The notes under the pieces: generated by a model
Databases searched by the model: none
Seen by the model: only the letters and a program-made list of their open reading frames with translations
Told to the model about the DNA's origin: nothing
NCBI GenBank assembly: GCA_018524345.1
Contig: JADQAZ010000002.1
Coordinates: 372,001 to 436,000, forward strand
Length of the DNA stretch: 64,000 bases
DNA from: Harenicola maris
GTDB taxonomy: Bacteria > Pseudomonadota > Alphaproteobacteria > Rhodobacterales > Rhodobacteraceae
Direction of reading: 5' to 3'
In this document: piece after piece, positions 56,466-63,689 of the stretch
Layout of the letters: each line of letters opens with the position of its first letter
Numbering within the stretch: the stretch's first letter is position 1
Translations under genes and position numbers: made by a program

Positions 56466-57132
56466 GGAGGCTCTCCGCGATGGGAATGCCGCCGGGGTGG
56501 CCGACATCGCACCACTCGCCGGGGTAGGGGATGCCATGGGCGGTGCCTGCGGCGATCATCTCGTTCCAGATGACATTGAGGGAGAATTTTTCCTCCGCGA
56601 TCTGGGCGAGGCGGTCGGTGCGGATGATCTGTGCGCCGGAGTAGACCAGCGGGCCGGGGCGGGTGATCTGGCCTGTTTGGGTGAGGGCGAAGTCGCCCTT
56701 GGCATCGGGTTTGCGGCCATGGGTTTGCGCGGCGGGGAGGAGGAGCAGGAGGGCCTCCATCTCTGGCCGCCATGCCTGTTCCAGCAGGGTAAGCGGGTTG
56801 GGGCCGCGCCAGATGGCGTCGGAGTTGAGGGTGAGGACGGGGTTGGAGTGCAGGAGCGGGAGGGCGCGGCGCAGGCCGCCGCCGGTTTCGAGAATGTCGG
56901 GTTCGTGGGAGAGTGTGATCTCCGGCCGGGGGGCGAAATGGGCCTGCATCTGTTCGGCGAGGTAGTGGGTGTTGACCACCACGGGGGCGGATTTGGCGGT
57001 GTCGGCGAGGGCGACGGCGTGGTCGATCAGGGCTTTGCCGCCGGTCTGGATCAGGGGTTTGGGGGTGTTTTGCGTCAGGGCGCCCATGCGGGTGCCGAAG
57101 CCTGCGCCGAAGATCATCAGGGGGAGGGGCAT
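56458..57132 (-). CDS. murU: Nucleotidyltransferase, probable MurNAc-1-phosphate uridylyltransferase MurU
   Basis: A 224-aa sugar nucleotidyltransferase. The N terminus MIFGAGFGTRMGALTQNTPK carries the GxGxRMxPLT..PK signature of this fold, and LTLNSDAIWRG has the metal-binding Asp. Next to the kinase gene at 57133 it fits MurU of the cell-wall recycling route described in Pseudomonas, where MurNAc-1-P becomes UDP-MurNAc without MurA and hence is not blocked by fosfomycin. It abuts the kinase gene without a gap. Confidence 0.85.
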   Translation of the reverse strand: MPLPLMIFGAGFGTRMGALTQNTPKPLIQTGGKALIDHAVALADTAKSAPVVVNTHYLAEQMQAHFAPRPEITLSHEPDILETGGGLRRALPLLHSNPVLTLNSDAIWRGPNPLTLLEQAWRPEMEALLLLLPAAQTHGRKPDAKGDFALTQTGQITRPGPLVYSGAQIIRTDRLAQIAEEKFSLNVIWNEMIAAGTAHGIPYPGEWCDVGHPGGIPIAESLLV

Positions 57133-58137
57133 CTATGCGCCGCCTTTGAGGGTTGCGAGCCGTTCGGCGGTGGGTTCGGGGAGGTGTTCGAGGGCGATCT
57201 TGCGCAGGGGTGCGAGGGCGGGGTGGGAGAGGTCCGCCATGAGGTTGCGCCAGACGCGGGGGATGAGGTCGACGTAATGCGCCTTGTTATCGCGGAGCGA
57301 CAGGCGGGCGAAGACGCCGAGGATGCGCAGGTTGCGCTGGGCCGATTGGGTGGCGGCGGCGGTTTGGAAGCTTTCTGCGTCGAGGCTCGCGCCTTGGATA
57401 TAGCGGGCCATGGCGGAGTTTTGCACCGCGGGGGAGACATCGCGGCGGGCGTCATAGAGCAGGGAGACGAGGTCATAGGCGGGGTGGCCGAGGCGGGCGT
57501 CTTGGAAATCAAGCAGGCCGACCCTTGCGACGCCCGCGCGTTCCGGCAGCCAGAGGAGGTTTTCGGCGTGGAAGTCGCGCTGCACCAGAACCGGCGCGGC
57601 GGGCTGGGTTGCGGTCAATAGCCGGTGGAGTTCTGTGTGGAGGGGGTGATCCGCCGGGGTTGCGGCGGGGGCCATGCCTTGGAGACCGGCGGCATACCAG
57701 TCGAGGGCGAGGGTGCCGAGGGGGGCCATGGTCTCGGCGTCGTAGGGGGCGAGGTCCGGCGGGGTTTGGGCGTGCAGGTGCAGCAGGGCATCGACGGCGG
57801 CGTGGTAGAGGGGCTCCTCTGCCTTCGGGTCCGCGGCGGTGACGCGGGCGAAGAGGGCGTCGCCGAGGTCCTCCAGCAGGAGAAAGCCGTTTTCGGCGTC
57901 TTCCCCGAGGATTTCGGGGGCGGAGAGGCCGATGGAGGTCAGGTAGCGGGCCATGGCCGTGAAGGGGCGGGTGTCCTCGCCCTTTTCTGGCGGGGCGTCC
58001 ATCAGGACGGCGGGGGTGCCCATCAGGTTGAGCCGGTCATAGCGGCGGTTGGAGGCATCGCCCGCGAGGGGTTTTTGCGCCGCCTCGGCCCAGCCGATGC
58101 GTTTGAGGAAGGCTTGTTTTGCTGTTTCGCGTGTCAT
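57133..58137 (-). CDS. amgK: Aminoglycoside-phosphotransferase-fold kinase, probable anomeric MurNAc/GlcNAc kinase AmgK
   Basis: A 334-aa kinase of the APH fold. The catalytic loop is LVQRDFHAENLLWLP (Asp and Asn of HxDxxxxN-like type) and the metal-binding Asp is in VGLLDFQDARLGHPAYDL. Together with murU and tsaE this is the conserved tsaE-amgK-murU arrangement, in which AmgK phosphorylates MurNAc and GlcNAc at C1. Ordinary antibiotic-modifying kinases share the fold, but the context argues for recycling. The start follows the tsaE stop by 7 bp. Confidence 0.87.
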   Translation of the reverse strand: MTRETAKQAFLKRIGWAEAAQKPLAGDASNRRYDRLNLMGTPAVLMDAPPEKGEDTRPFTAMARYLTSIGLSAPEILGEDAENGFLLLEDLGDALFARVTAADPKAEEPLYHAAVDALLHLHAQTPPDLAPYDAETMAPLGTLALDWYAAGLQGMAPAATPADHPLHTELHRLLTATQPAAPVLVQRDFHAENLLWLPERAGVARVGLLDFQDARLGHPAYDLVSLLYDARRDVSPAVQNSAMARYIQGASLDAESFQTAAATQSAQRNLRILGVFARLSLRDNKAHYVDLIPRVWRNLMADLSHPALAPLRKIALEHLPEPTAERLATLKGGA

Positions 58138-58144
58138 GCTGTGG

Positions 58145-58630
58145 TCACTGCCCTGTTATCTTTTGCAGGCGAGTGTTCCACAGGGGGGCGCTGGCGGAAA
58201 GGTGCAGGATGCGGCCTGCGTCATTTTCCAGCGGTTCGAAGCGCAGGGTGAGGGCGGTTTCGGGGGCGTCGGGGCCGAGGCGGTCGGGCCATTCGATCAG
58301 GCAGATGGCGCTGCCGAAGGCGGTGTCGAAGCCCAGTTCCCAACAGTCATCGGGGCCGGTGAGGCGGTAGAGGTCGGCGTGCCAGACCTCTCCTTCGCCG
58401 ATCTCGTAGGTTTGGACGAGGGTGAAGGTGGGGGAGGGGATGTCCTCCTCTGGCTGGCCGGCCAGATGCATCAGATGTTTGATGAAGGCGCGGGCGAAGT
58501 GGCTTTTGCCGGCGCCGATCGGCCCCTCTAGCAGGTAGGTATCGCCGGGGGCGGCGAGGGCGGCGAGGCGGCGGGCCATATCGGCTGTGGCCTCGGCATC
58601 TGGCAGGGGGAGGGTCTGGGTGTTTTGCAT
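58145..58630 (-). CDS. tsaE: tRNA threonylcarbamoyladenosine biosynthesis ATPase TsaE
   Basis: TsaE is the ATPase needed with TsaB/TsaC/TsaD to make t6A in tRNA. The 161-aa product has the P-loop GPIGAGKSHFARAFIKHL (36-43 core), the conserved SPTFTLVQTYEIGEG and HADLYRLTGPDD. It is the first gene of the minus-strand run to trxA. Its partners TsaB/C/D are not in the window. Confidence 0.95.
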   Translation of the reverse strand: MQNTQTLPLPDAEATADMARRLAALAAPGDTYLLEGPIGAGKSHFARAFIKHLMHLAGQPEEDIPSPTFTLVQTYEIGEGEVWHADLYRLTGPDDCWELGFDTAFGSAICLIEWPDRLGPDAPETALTLRFEPLENDAGRILHLSASAPLWNTRLQKITGQ

Positions 58631-58720
58631 GGTGCGGGCACCCTAGCACCCGCCCCTGCGCCCGCAAGTCTTGACCGCGCGTCTGGTGCCCGCGTCTGGC
58701 CTGCTCGTTTGAACCGGGGG

Positions 58721-60283
58721 TTAGACCGCGATCACCTGCCCCTGATGCGCCGTGTGTTTATGAGGCGTGGTTTGGGGATCGAAGATCACAAGGCTCGCCC
58801 GCCCGACGATGGGGATAAAGCGGGCCTGCACGGTGACGCCGGTGTTCAGGCGCACGTCGCCCTCCCATTCAGCGCGCTCGCCCTCTGCTGCGATGAAGTC
58901 GCGGGCGTCCGACCAGATCGGGGAGGGGCGGCAGCGGGCGGACCATGATTTGGAGGCCTCGAGGATCGAGGTGCCGCGGCCCTCGCCGGGCAGGGGCGTC
59001 CATTCGGCTTGGTAGGCGGCGTTGGAGAGGGCGAGTTCGCCCGTGTGGGTAAAGACGGCGGCGGCGCAGTCCAGCGCGTCGAGGACCGATTGATAGGTTT
59101 CCAGCCGCGCGTTGTAGCGGCGGGTATGGGTGATTTCGTTGCTGATATCCTCGAACAGCAGGGCGATGGCGCCGCCGGGGTGGGGTTTGCCGGTGACGCG
59201 CAGCGTGTTGCAGCCGGGCAGGTCCCATGTTTCCTGAAAGGTGCCGTTCGAGGCCTCTGCCTCCAGCGTGGCGATTTTATCGCGCCATGTTTTGTAGTGT
59301 TTCGGCTCTGGCATTCTTTGGCGGTCGCGGAGTTGGTCGAGGAAGGCGGAGAGCGAGGGGCGGCTGGAGAGGAAGCCGGGGTCGAGGTCTGACAGGTCGG
59401 TCAGAGCGGGGTTGAAGACGATCAGGTTGCGCGAGCGGTTGAAGATGGCCAGCCCTGTGGGCAGGTGGGCGAAGGTCTGGCTGAGGGACTGGATGAATTC
59501 GTTGAGGGCGCGTTCGGCGCGGATCAGGCGGTCCACTGGCTGGGCCTGAAACACGGTGGTGGGGCCGATGCGGGTGACGGTGATGTCGAAATGGGCCTCT
59601 TCGCCCGCGGCCTCCACCGGGAGGGTGCGGCGGTGCATGGCGCCGTCTGTGGTGTCGTCGATGCCGGTGAACAGCTCTGGCAGGGGCCATTCGGCGGGCT
59701 GGCCGGAGGTTTGCAGCTGTTCGACCATATCGACATAGGCGGGGTTGGCCCATGTGATGACGCCCTCGGCGTTTTTCTCCCAGAAGAGCAGGCCGGTGCT
59801 GGCGGAGAAGCGGCGCAGGGCGGCGAGTTCGCCCTCCTCTGCCGAGGTGGTCATTTGTTCCAGTGCGGTGCCGAGGTGTGTGGTGGGGCCGGAGAGGGAC
59901 AGGGTGCGGACATCGCCGAATTTTTCGGCCTCGAGGGCGATTTCGCCGGTTTTGGAGAGGACCTCTATGCTGCCTTCGTCCTCCAGCCGCATGAGTTGGC
60001 TGCGGATGTCGGGGATGGAGGGGGCGAGGGCGATGAGGATGCGCGACCAGTCGTCGGTGTTCATATCGACGCTGTCGAGGAGTTCGGCGCCGTCGGTTGT
60101 GGCGTCGATCAATGTGTTCCCCTCAAAGACGAAGGCGCATTGGCTGCTGCCCAGATTGGGGAGGGGCCGGTTCACGACCTGTTGCGCGCCGGTCACGTTG
60201 ATGAATGTGACGGCGAGCGCCGCTGTGATCGTCATTGCACCCAAGCCGATGCATAGGAGGAGGAGGGAGTGAATCTGTTCCAC
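58721..60283 (-). CDS. Multi-PAS-domain membrane protein without a kinase domain (DivL-like)
   Basis: A 520-aa protein with an N-terminal membrane segment (LLLLCIGLGAMTITAALAVT) and three PAS-like regions at about 150-250, 265-370 and 385-495 (e.g. STGLLFWEKNAEGVITWANP; LPTGLAIFNRSRNLIVFNPA; LDCAAAVFTHTGELALSNAA). No H-box, N- or G-box of a histidine kinase follows; the protein ends 25 residues after the last PAS core. It resembles the PAS part of DivL-type regulators of CtrA. GTG start at 60283. Two overlapping perfect CtrA boxes lie 48-73 bp upstream. Confidence 0.75.
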   Translation of the reverse strand: MEQIHSLLLLCIGLGAMTITAALAVTFINVTGAQQVVNRPLPNLGSSQCAFVFEGNTLIDATTDGAELLDSVDMNTDDWSRILIALAPSIPDIRSQLMRLEDEGSIEVLSKTGEIALEAEKFGDVRTLSLSGPTTHLGTALEQMTTSAEEGELAALRRFSASTGLLFWEKNAEGVITWANPAYVDMVEQLQTSGQPAEWPLPELFTGIDDTTDGAMHRRTLPVEAAGEEAHFDITVTRIGPTTVFQAQPVDRLIRAERALNEFIQSLSQTFAHLPTGLAIFNRSRNLIVFNPALTDLSDLDPGFLSSRPSLSAFLDQLRDRQRMPEPKHYKTWRDKIATLEAEASNGTFQETWDLPGCNTLRVTGKPHPGGAIALLFEDISNEITHTRRYNARLETYQSVLDALDCAAAVFTHTGELALSNAAYQAEWTPLPGEGRGTSILEASKSWSARCRPSPIWSDARDFIAAEGERAEWEGDVRLNTGVTVQARFIPIVGRASLVIFDPQTTPHKHTAHQGQVIAV

Positions 60284-60330
60284 CGCGTTGACCCTTTAAC
60301 TGAATATTCACCAAGGAAACGCGAAAATGA

Positions 60331-60356
60331 TTAAGGGTGGATTAACGGGGGCTTAA
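60331..60356. promoter_or_regulatory. Two overlapping CtrA boxes
   Basis: TTAA occurs at 60331-60334, 60342-60345 and 60353-60356, each 7 bp from the next. This gives two perfect TTAA-N7-TTAA CtrA boxes that share the middle half-site. They lie 48-73 bp upstream of the PAS-protein GTG, between it and the end of regB, and so fit control of the PAS gene by the cell-cycle regulator CtrA. Confidence 0.72.
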
Positions 60357-60368
60357 CGGATGATCTGT

Positions 60369-61763
60369 CTAGGCTTTGATCGCCATGTTGGGGCCGAGGG
60401 GGAGGCTCTCTGCGCCCCGTGGCACGGCGACGGTTGAAAGGGGCCAGCGGAGCTCCACCACCGCGCCGCGGCGGGGGCCGGTGGTGTCGCTGCTGCCATT
60501 GGCGAAGGTGAGTTCCCCTTCGGAGCGTTCCAGCAGGGTTTTGGCGATAAAGAGGCCGAGGCCCATCCCCTCGTATTCCGGGCGTTCGGCGCTGTTTTGG
60601 GCGCTGCGGCGGTGGCCGACGAAGGGGTCACCGATGCGGCCCAGAAGATGCGGCGGGAAGCCGGGGCCATCGTCGCTGACCCTGAGGGTCAGGTGGGTCG
60701 CTGTCCAATGGCTTTCGATCCAGATTGTGCTGGCGGCGAAGTCGACGGCGTTCTGGATCAGGTTGCGCAGCCCGTGGATGATTTCGGGGCGCCGGTGCAG
60801 GATGGGCTGTTTCTCTGGCCCGCCGGGATAGGGGGAGGCGTGGATCAGCACGGATTTGCCGCGGTCGCGGTGGGGTTCGGCGGCCTCGTCGATGATGGCG
60901 GAGAGGGGGGCTTGGCGCAGGTGGGTGTCGTCCTTGCCCGCGCGGCCCATGGAGCGCAGGATATAGCGGCAGCGTTCGGTTTGCTCCTGTATCAGGTCGA
61001 TGTCCTCGATCAGGGTTTTGGGCGGGTGGCGCATATCGCTGATGTCGTCGCGCATCTCGCTGGAGACCAGTTTGATCGTGGCCAGCGGCGTGCCGAGCTC
61101 ATGCGCGGCGGCGGCGACGACACCGCCGAGGTCTGTTAGTTTCTGCTCGCGGGCGAGGGCCATGCGGGTGGCGAGCAGGGCGTCGGACATGGCGTGGATT
61201 TCCATCGACACGCGGCGGGCATAGAGGGAGGTGAAGCTGATGCCGATGACCAGAGCCACCCAGAAGCCGAAGGCAAAGATTGGCGGGATGGCGAGGACCA
61301 TGCCGTTTGCGTCGCGCAGGGGGATGTAGAAGAGCGAGACCAATGTTGTCAGCCCGATGGTCGCCAGCGCGATGATCAGCACCGATTGCAGTTTCAGGGT
61401 CGTCGCCGCGATGATCACCGGGGTCAGGATCAGCAGGGCGAAGGGATTGTTCAGCCCGCCGCAGAGATAGACCAGAAAGGCCAGTTGCGAGACATCGAAG
61501 AGCAGCATCAAGAGCGCCTCTGTGTCCGACAGGCGGCGGCTTTCGGGGAAGATGAACATCGAGATCAGATTGGCGATGACCGAGGTGGCGATGGCCACAA
61601 GGCAGAGGCCGATTTCCAGTTGCAGCCCGACGACCTGCATGGCGATGACGAGGGCGGTGATCTGCCCCGCGATGGCGATCCAGCGCAGGACGATCAGGGT
61701 GCGCAGCCGGATCCAGTGGCTGCGTCCGGGTGCGTCAAAAAGGCCGAGGGTGGAGTCTTGCAT
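60369..61763 (-). CDS. regB: Redox sensor histidine kinase RegB (PrrB)
   Basis: RegB senses the redox state of the quinone pool and phosphorylates RegA, controlling respiration, photosynthesis and carbon or nitrogen fixation genes. From ATG 61761-61763 (MQDSTLGLFDAPGRSHWIRL) it has 464 aa: six membrane helices in the first 180 residues, the quinone-binding motif GGLNNPF (102-108), the H-box AAAHELGTPLAT (His221), the redox-active Cys265 in QTERCRYIL and an ATPase domain with SDDGPGFP and GMGLGLFIAKTLLE. Divergent from senC by 98 bp. Confidence 0.96.
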   Translation of the reverse strand: MQDSTLGLFDAPGRSHWIRLRTLIVLRWIAIAGQITALVIAMQVVGLQLEIGLCLVAIATSVIANLISMFIFPESRRLSDTEALLMLLFDVSQLAFLVYLCGGLNNPFALLILTPVIIAATTLKLQSVLIIALATIGLTTLVSLFYIPLRDANGMVLAIPPIFAFGFWVALVIGISFTSLYARRVSMEIHAMSDALLATRMALAREQKLTDLGGVVAAAAHELGTPLATIKLVSSEMRDDISDMRHPPKTLIEDIDLIQEQTERCRYILRSMGRAGKDDTHLRQAPLSAIIDEAAEPHRDRGKSVLIHASPYPGGPEKQPILHRRPEIIHGLRNLIQNAVDFAASTIWIESHWTATHLTLRVSDDGPGFPPHLLGRIGDPFVGHRRSAQNSAERPEYEGMGLGLFIAKTLLERSEGELTFANGSSDTTGPRRGAVVELRWPLSTVAVPRGAESLPLGPNMAIKA

Positions 61764-61824
61764 GGTGGGGGCGGATGCTCTCAATAGGTTTCGACGGTGC
61801 CATTGTCATATCGGCTTGGCGGGG

Positions 61825-61840
61825 GCGCAGCAATCTGCGC
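61825..61840. promoter_or_regulatory. Inverted repeat in the regB-senC intergenic region
   Basis: GCGCAG and CTGCGC form a perfect 6-bp inverted repeat with a 4-bp centre, 21 bp before the senC ATG and followed by GCGAC. The position between the divergent regB and senC suits a site for autoregulation, for example by RegA, but I cannot confirm a match to its degenerate consensus. Confidence 0.35.
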
Positions 61841-61861
61841 GACAGGGAACGGAGTTTCGGG

Positions 61862-62482
61862 ATGACCAAACTATCTGCGATTGCTGCAACAGGGGTTGCT
61901 GTTTTGGGGCTTGTGGCCCTTGTGTCCTATACGTTGCTCAAGGGGGGAACGGATCAGTTTGCCGATTGCCGCTCTCTTCGGATTGCGGGGGCGGGCGAGA
62001 TGGGCGGGCCGTTCACGCTGGTCAATTCCGAGGGTCAGACGGTGACTGACGCAGATGTGATCACCGAGCCTTCGTTGATTTATTTCGGCTATACCTTCTG
62101 CCCTGATGTTTGCCCCTTTGACACCGCGCGCAATGCGGACACCACCGATATTCTAGCGGAGCGGGGCCATTCCATCACGCCCATCTTCATCACCGTTGAT
62201 CCGGCGCGGGACGATGCGGAGTCCATGGGCAATTTCGCGGCCAACTTGCATGACAAGATGATCGGCCTGACCGGCAGCGAGGAGCAGGTCGCGGCGGCGG
62301 CGCAGGCCTATCGCGCGTTCTACCAGAAGCAGGACACCGATGATGAGGACTATTACCTCGTGAACCACACGGCCTATAGCTATCTTGTGACGCCGGAGCA
62401 TGGGTTCCTTGGCGCCTTTGACCGCGCGCTGGACGAGGAACAGCTGGCCGATCAGATCGCTTGCTATCTGGATGCTGCCTAA
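61862..62482 (+). CDS. senC: SCO1/SenC-type copper protein (PrrC)
   Basis: SenC/PrrC is a membrane-anchored thioredoxin-fold protein that helps assemble the CuA centre of cytochrome oxidase and influences RegB signalling. From ATG 61862 it has 206 aa: one membrane anchor (about 6-26), the copper motif FCPDVCPFD (Cys80, Cys84) and the copper-binding His in LVNHTAYSYL. It is followed by regA. Confidence 0.95.
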   Translation: MTKLSAIAATGVAVLGLVALVSYTLLKGGTDQFADCRSLRIAGAGEMGGPFTLVNSEGQTVTDADVITEPSLIYFGYTFCPDVCPFDTARNADTTDILAERGHSITPIFITVDPARDDAESMGNFAANLHDKMIGLTGSEEQVAAAAQAYRAFYQKQDTDDEDYYLVNHTAYSYLVTPEHGFLGAFDRALDEEQLADQIACYLDAA

Positions 62483-62551
62483 GGTTTGACCACTCGGGCC
62501 TTTGAGCTAGTATCATGGGCAAATGACAGGACCACGGGCGAGGAGAACCAA

Positions 62552-63106
62552 GTGCCGGACAACGATATGGACGACCTAGGCGAAGACAGATCCCTGCTGC
62601 TTGTGGATGATGACGAGCCCTTCCTGCGTCGCCTTGCGCGGGCCATGGAAAAGCGCGGTTTCGAGGTGGAGCAAGCCGGATCGGTGGCCGCCGGTAAGGC
62701 CATCGCCACAGCGCGGCCGCCAGCCTATGCGGTGGTGGACCTGCGGCTTGAGGATGGCAATGGTTTGGATGTGGTCGAGGTCCTGCGGGATCGCCGCCCC
62801 GATGCGCGGATCGTTGTGTTGACCGGATATGGCGCGATTGCCACGGCGGTGGCGGCGGTAAAGATCGGGGCGACCGATTACCTGTCAAAGCCTGCGGACG
62901 CCAATGATGTGACCAATGCCCTGCTGGCGCGGGATGACGGATTGCCGCCGCCGCCGGAGAACCCCATGTCCGCCGACCGTGTGAAATGGGAGCATATCCA
63001 GCGGGTCTATGAGCTGTGCGAGCGCAATGTGTCGGAGACCGCGCGGCGGCTGAATATGCACCGGCGGACCCTGCAACGTATTCTTGCCAAGCGCAGCCCG
63101 AAATGA
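62552..63106 (+). CDS. regA: Redox response regulator RegA (PrrA/ActR)
   Basis: RegA is the DNA-binding partner of RegB. The GTG at 62552, preceded by GGAG, gives 184 aa, the exact length of Rhodobacter RegA/PrrA, so it is preferred to the in-frame ATG at 62567. REC domain: SLLLVDDDEPFLRR, phospho-acceptor Asp63 in VVDLRLEDG, and Lys in YLSKPAD. A four-proline linker (LPPPPENP) leads to the Fis-type helix-turn-helix NVSETARRLNMHRRTLQRIL. This output domain is nearly invariant in the family. Confidence 0.97.
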   Translation: MPDNDMDDLGEDRSLLLVDDDEPFLRRLARAMEKRGFEVEQAGSVAAGKAIATARPPAYAVVDLRLEDGNGLDVVEVLRDRRPDARIVVLTGYGAIATAVAAVKIGATDYLSKPADANDVTNALLARDDGLPPPPENPMSADRVKWEHIQRVYELCERNVSETARRLNMHRRTLQRILAKRSPK

Positions 63107-63465
63107 GGGCGCTTTTGGCCCTTGCTCTGCTGGCTTTGGCCGGTTGTCAGCCGCCCCTGACCGAGGACGAGAAGGCTAAGGATCGCCCGCTGGGCTATGA
63201 GCTGCGCAGCACGGGGATCGGGGTGCCTGCCTCTGCTTTGGAGGTCAGTTTCGGGCGGGTGCAGCCATCCGCATTGAACGCGATCGAGAAGCTGGCGGGG
63301 CATCACGACGAGATGACCTATGACGCCGCCTGCGGGGCGGAGATTTACCATTTCAGGGATGGGCTGACCGTGACCATCCGGCAGGGCAGTTTTGACGGCT
63401 GGACGTTGAAACCCGGCACGCGGCCCGAGGCGGGCCTGCGCCGTGCCGGGGTCAACTGCGGCTAG
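63103..63465 (+). CDS. Small lipoprotein of unknown function
   Basis: A 120-aa protein whose ATG (63103) overlaps the regA stop (ATGA), so it is translated with regA. MRALLALALLALAGCQPPLT is a lipoprotein signal with lipobox LAGC, cleavage before Cys18. The mature part has two cysteines (AACGAEI and VNCG), which could form a disulfide, and no motif I recognise. Its stop shares CTAG with the convergent small lipoprotein gene. Confidence 0.75.
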   Translation: MRALLALALLALAGCQPPLTEDEKAKDRPLGYELRSTGIGVPASALEVSFGRVQPSALNAIEKLAGHHDEMTYDAACGAEIYHFRDGLTVTIRQGSFDGWTLKPGTRPEAGLRRAGVNCG

Positions 63466-63602
63466 GCGCAGCCTGCCTCTGTGCAGCTGCCTGCTGTGGT
63501 GGCGAGGGGCACATTCGAGGTGGCCTCTGGCGCGCTGAGGGTGACGCATCCGGCGGTGAGAAGCGGCAACAAGATACCGCAGATAAACAGTTTTTTAGGC
63601 AT
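63462..63602 (-). CDS. 46-aa small lipoprotein
   Basis: A short gene from ATG 63600-63602 to TAG 63462-63464, with an AGGGG ribosome-binding site. The product begins MPKKLFICGILLPLLTAGCV, a short lysine-start signal with a lipobox-like TAGC, followed by a 27-residue Thr/Ala-rich tail ending SCTEAGCA. The size and the layout recall entericidin-type small lipoproteins, but the sequence is not clearly related. Two further cysteines near the end could form a disulfide. Confidence 0.55.
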   Translation of the reverse strand: MPKKLFICGILLPLLTAGCVTLSAPEATSNVPLATTAGSCTEAGCA

Positions 63603-63689
63603 AACAGGCCCCTTTTTTACACAAAATACCGGGTAACTATGCCTGTTTTGCCGATTCTGTCCATCTTGACCATACGAAAGGCGGGGGCG

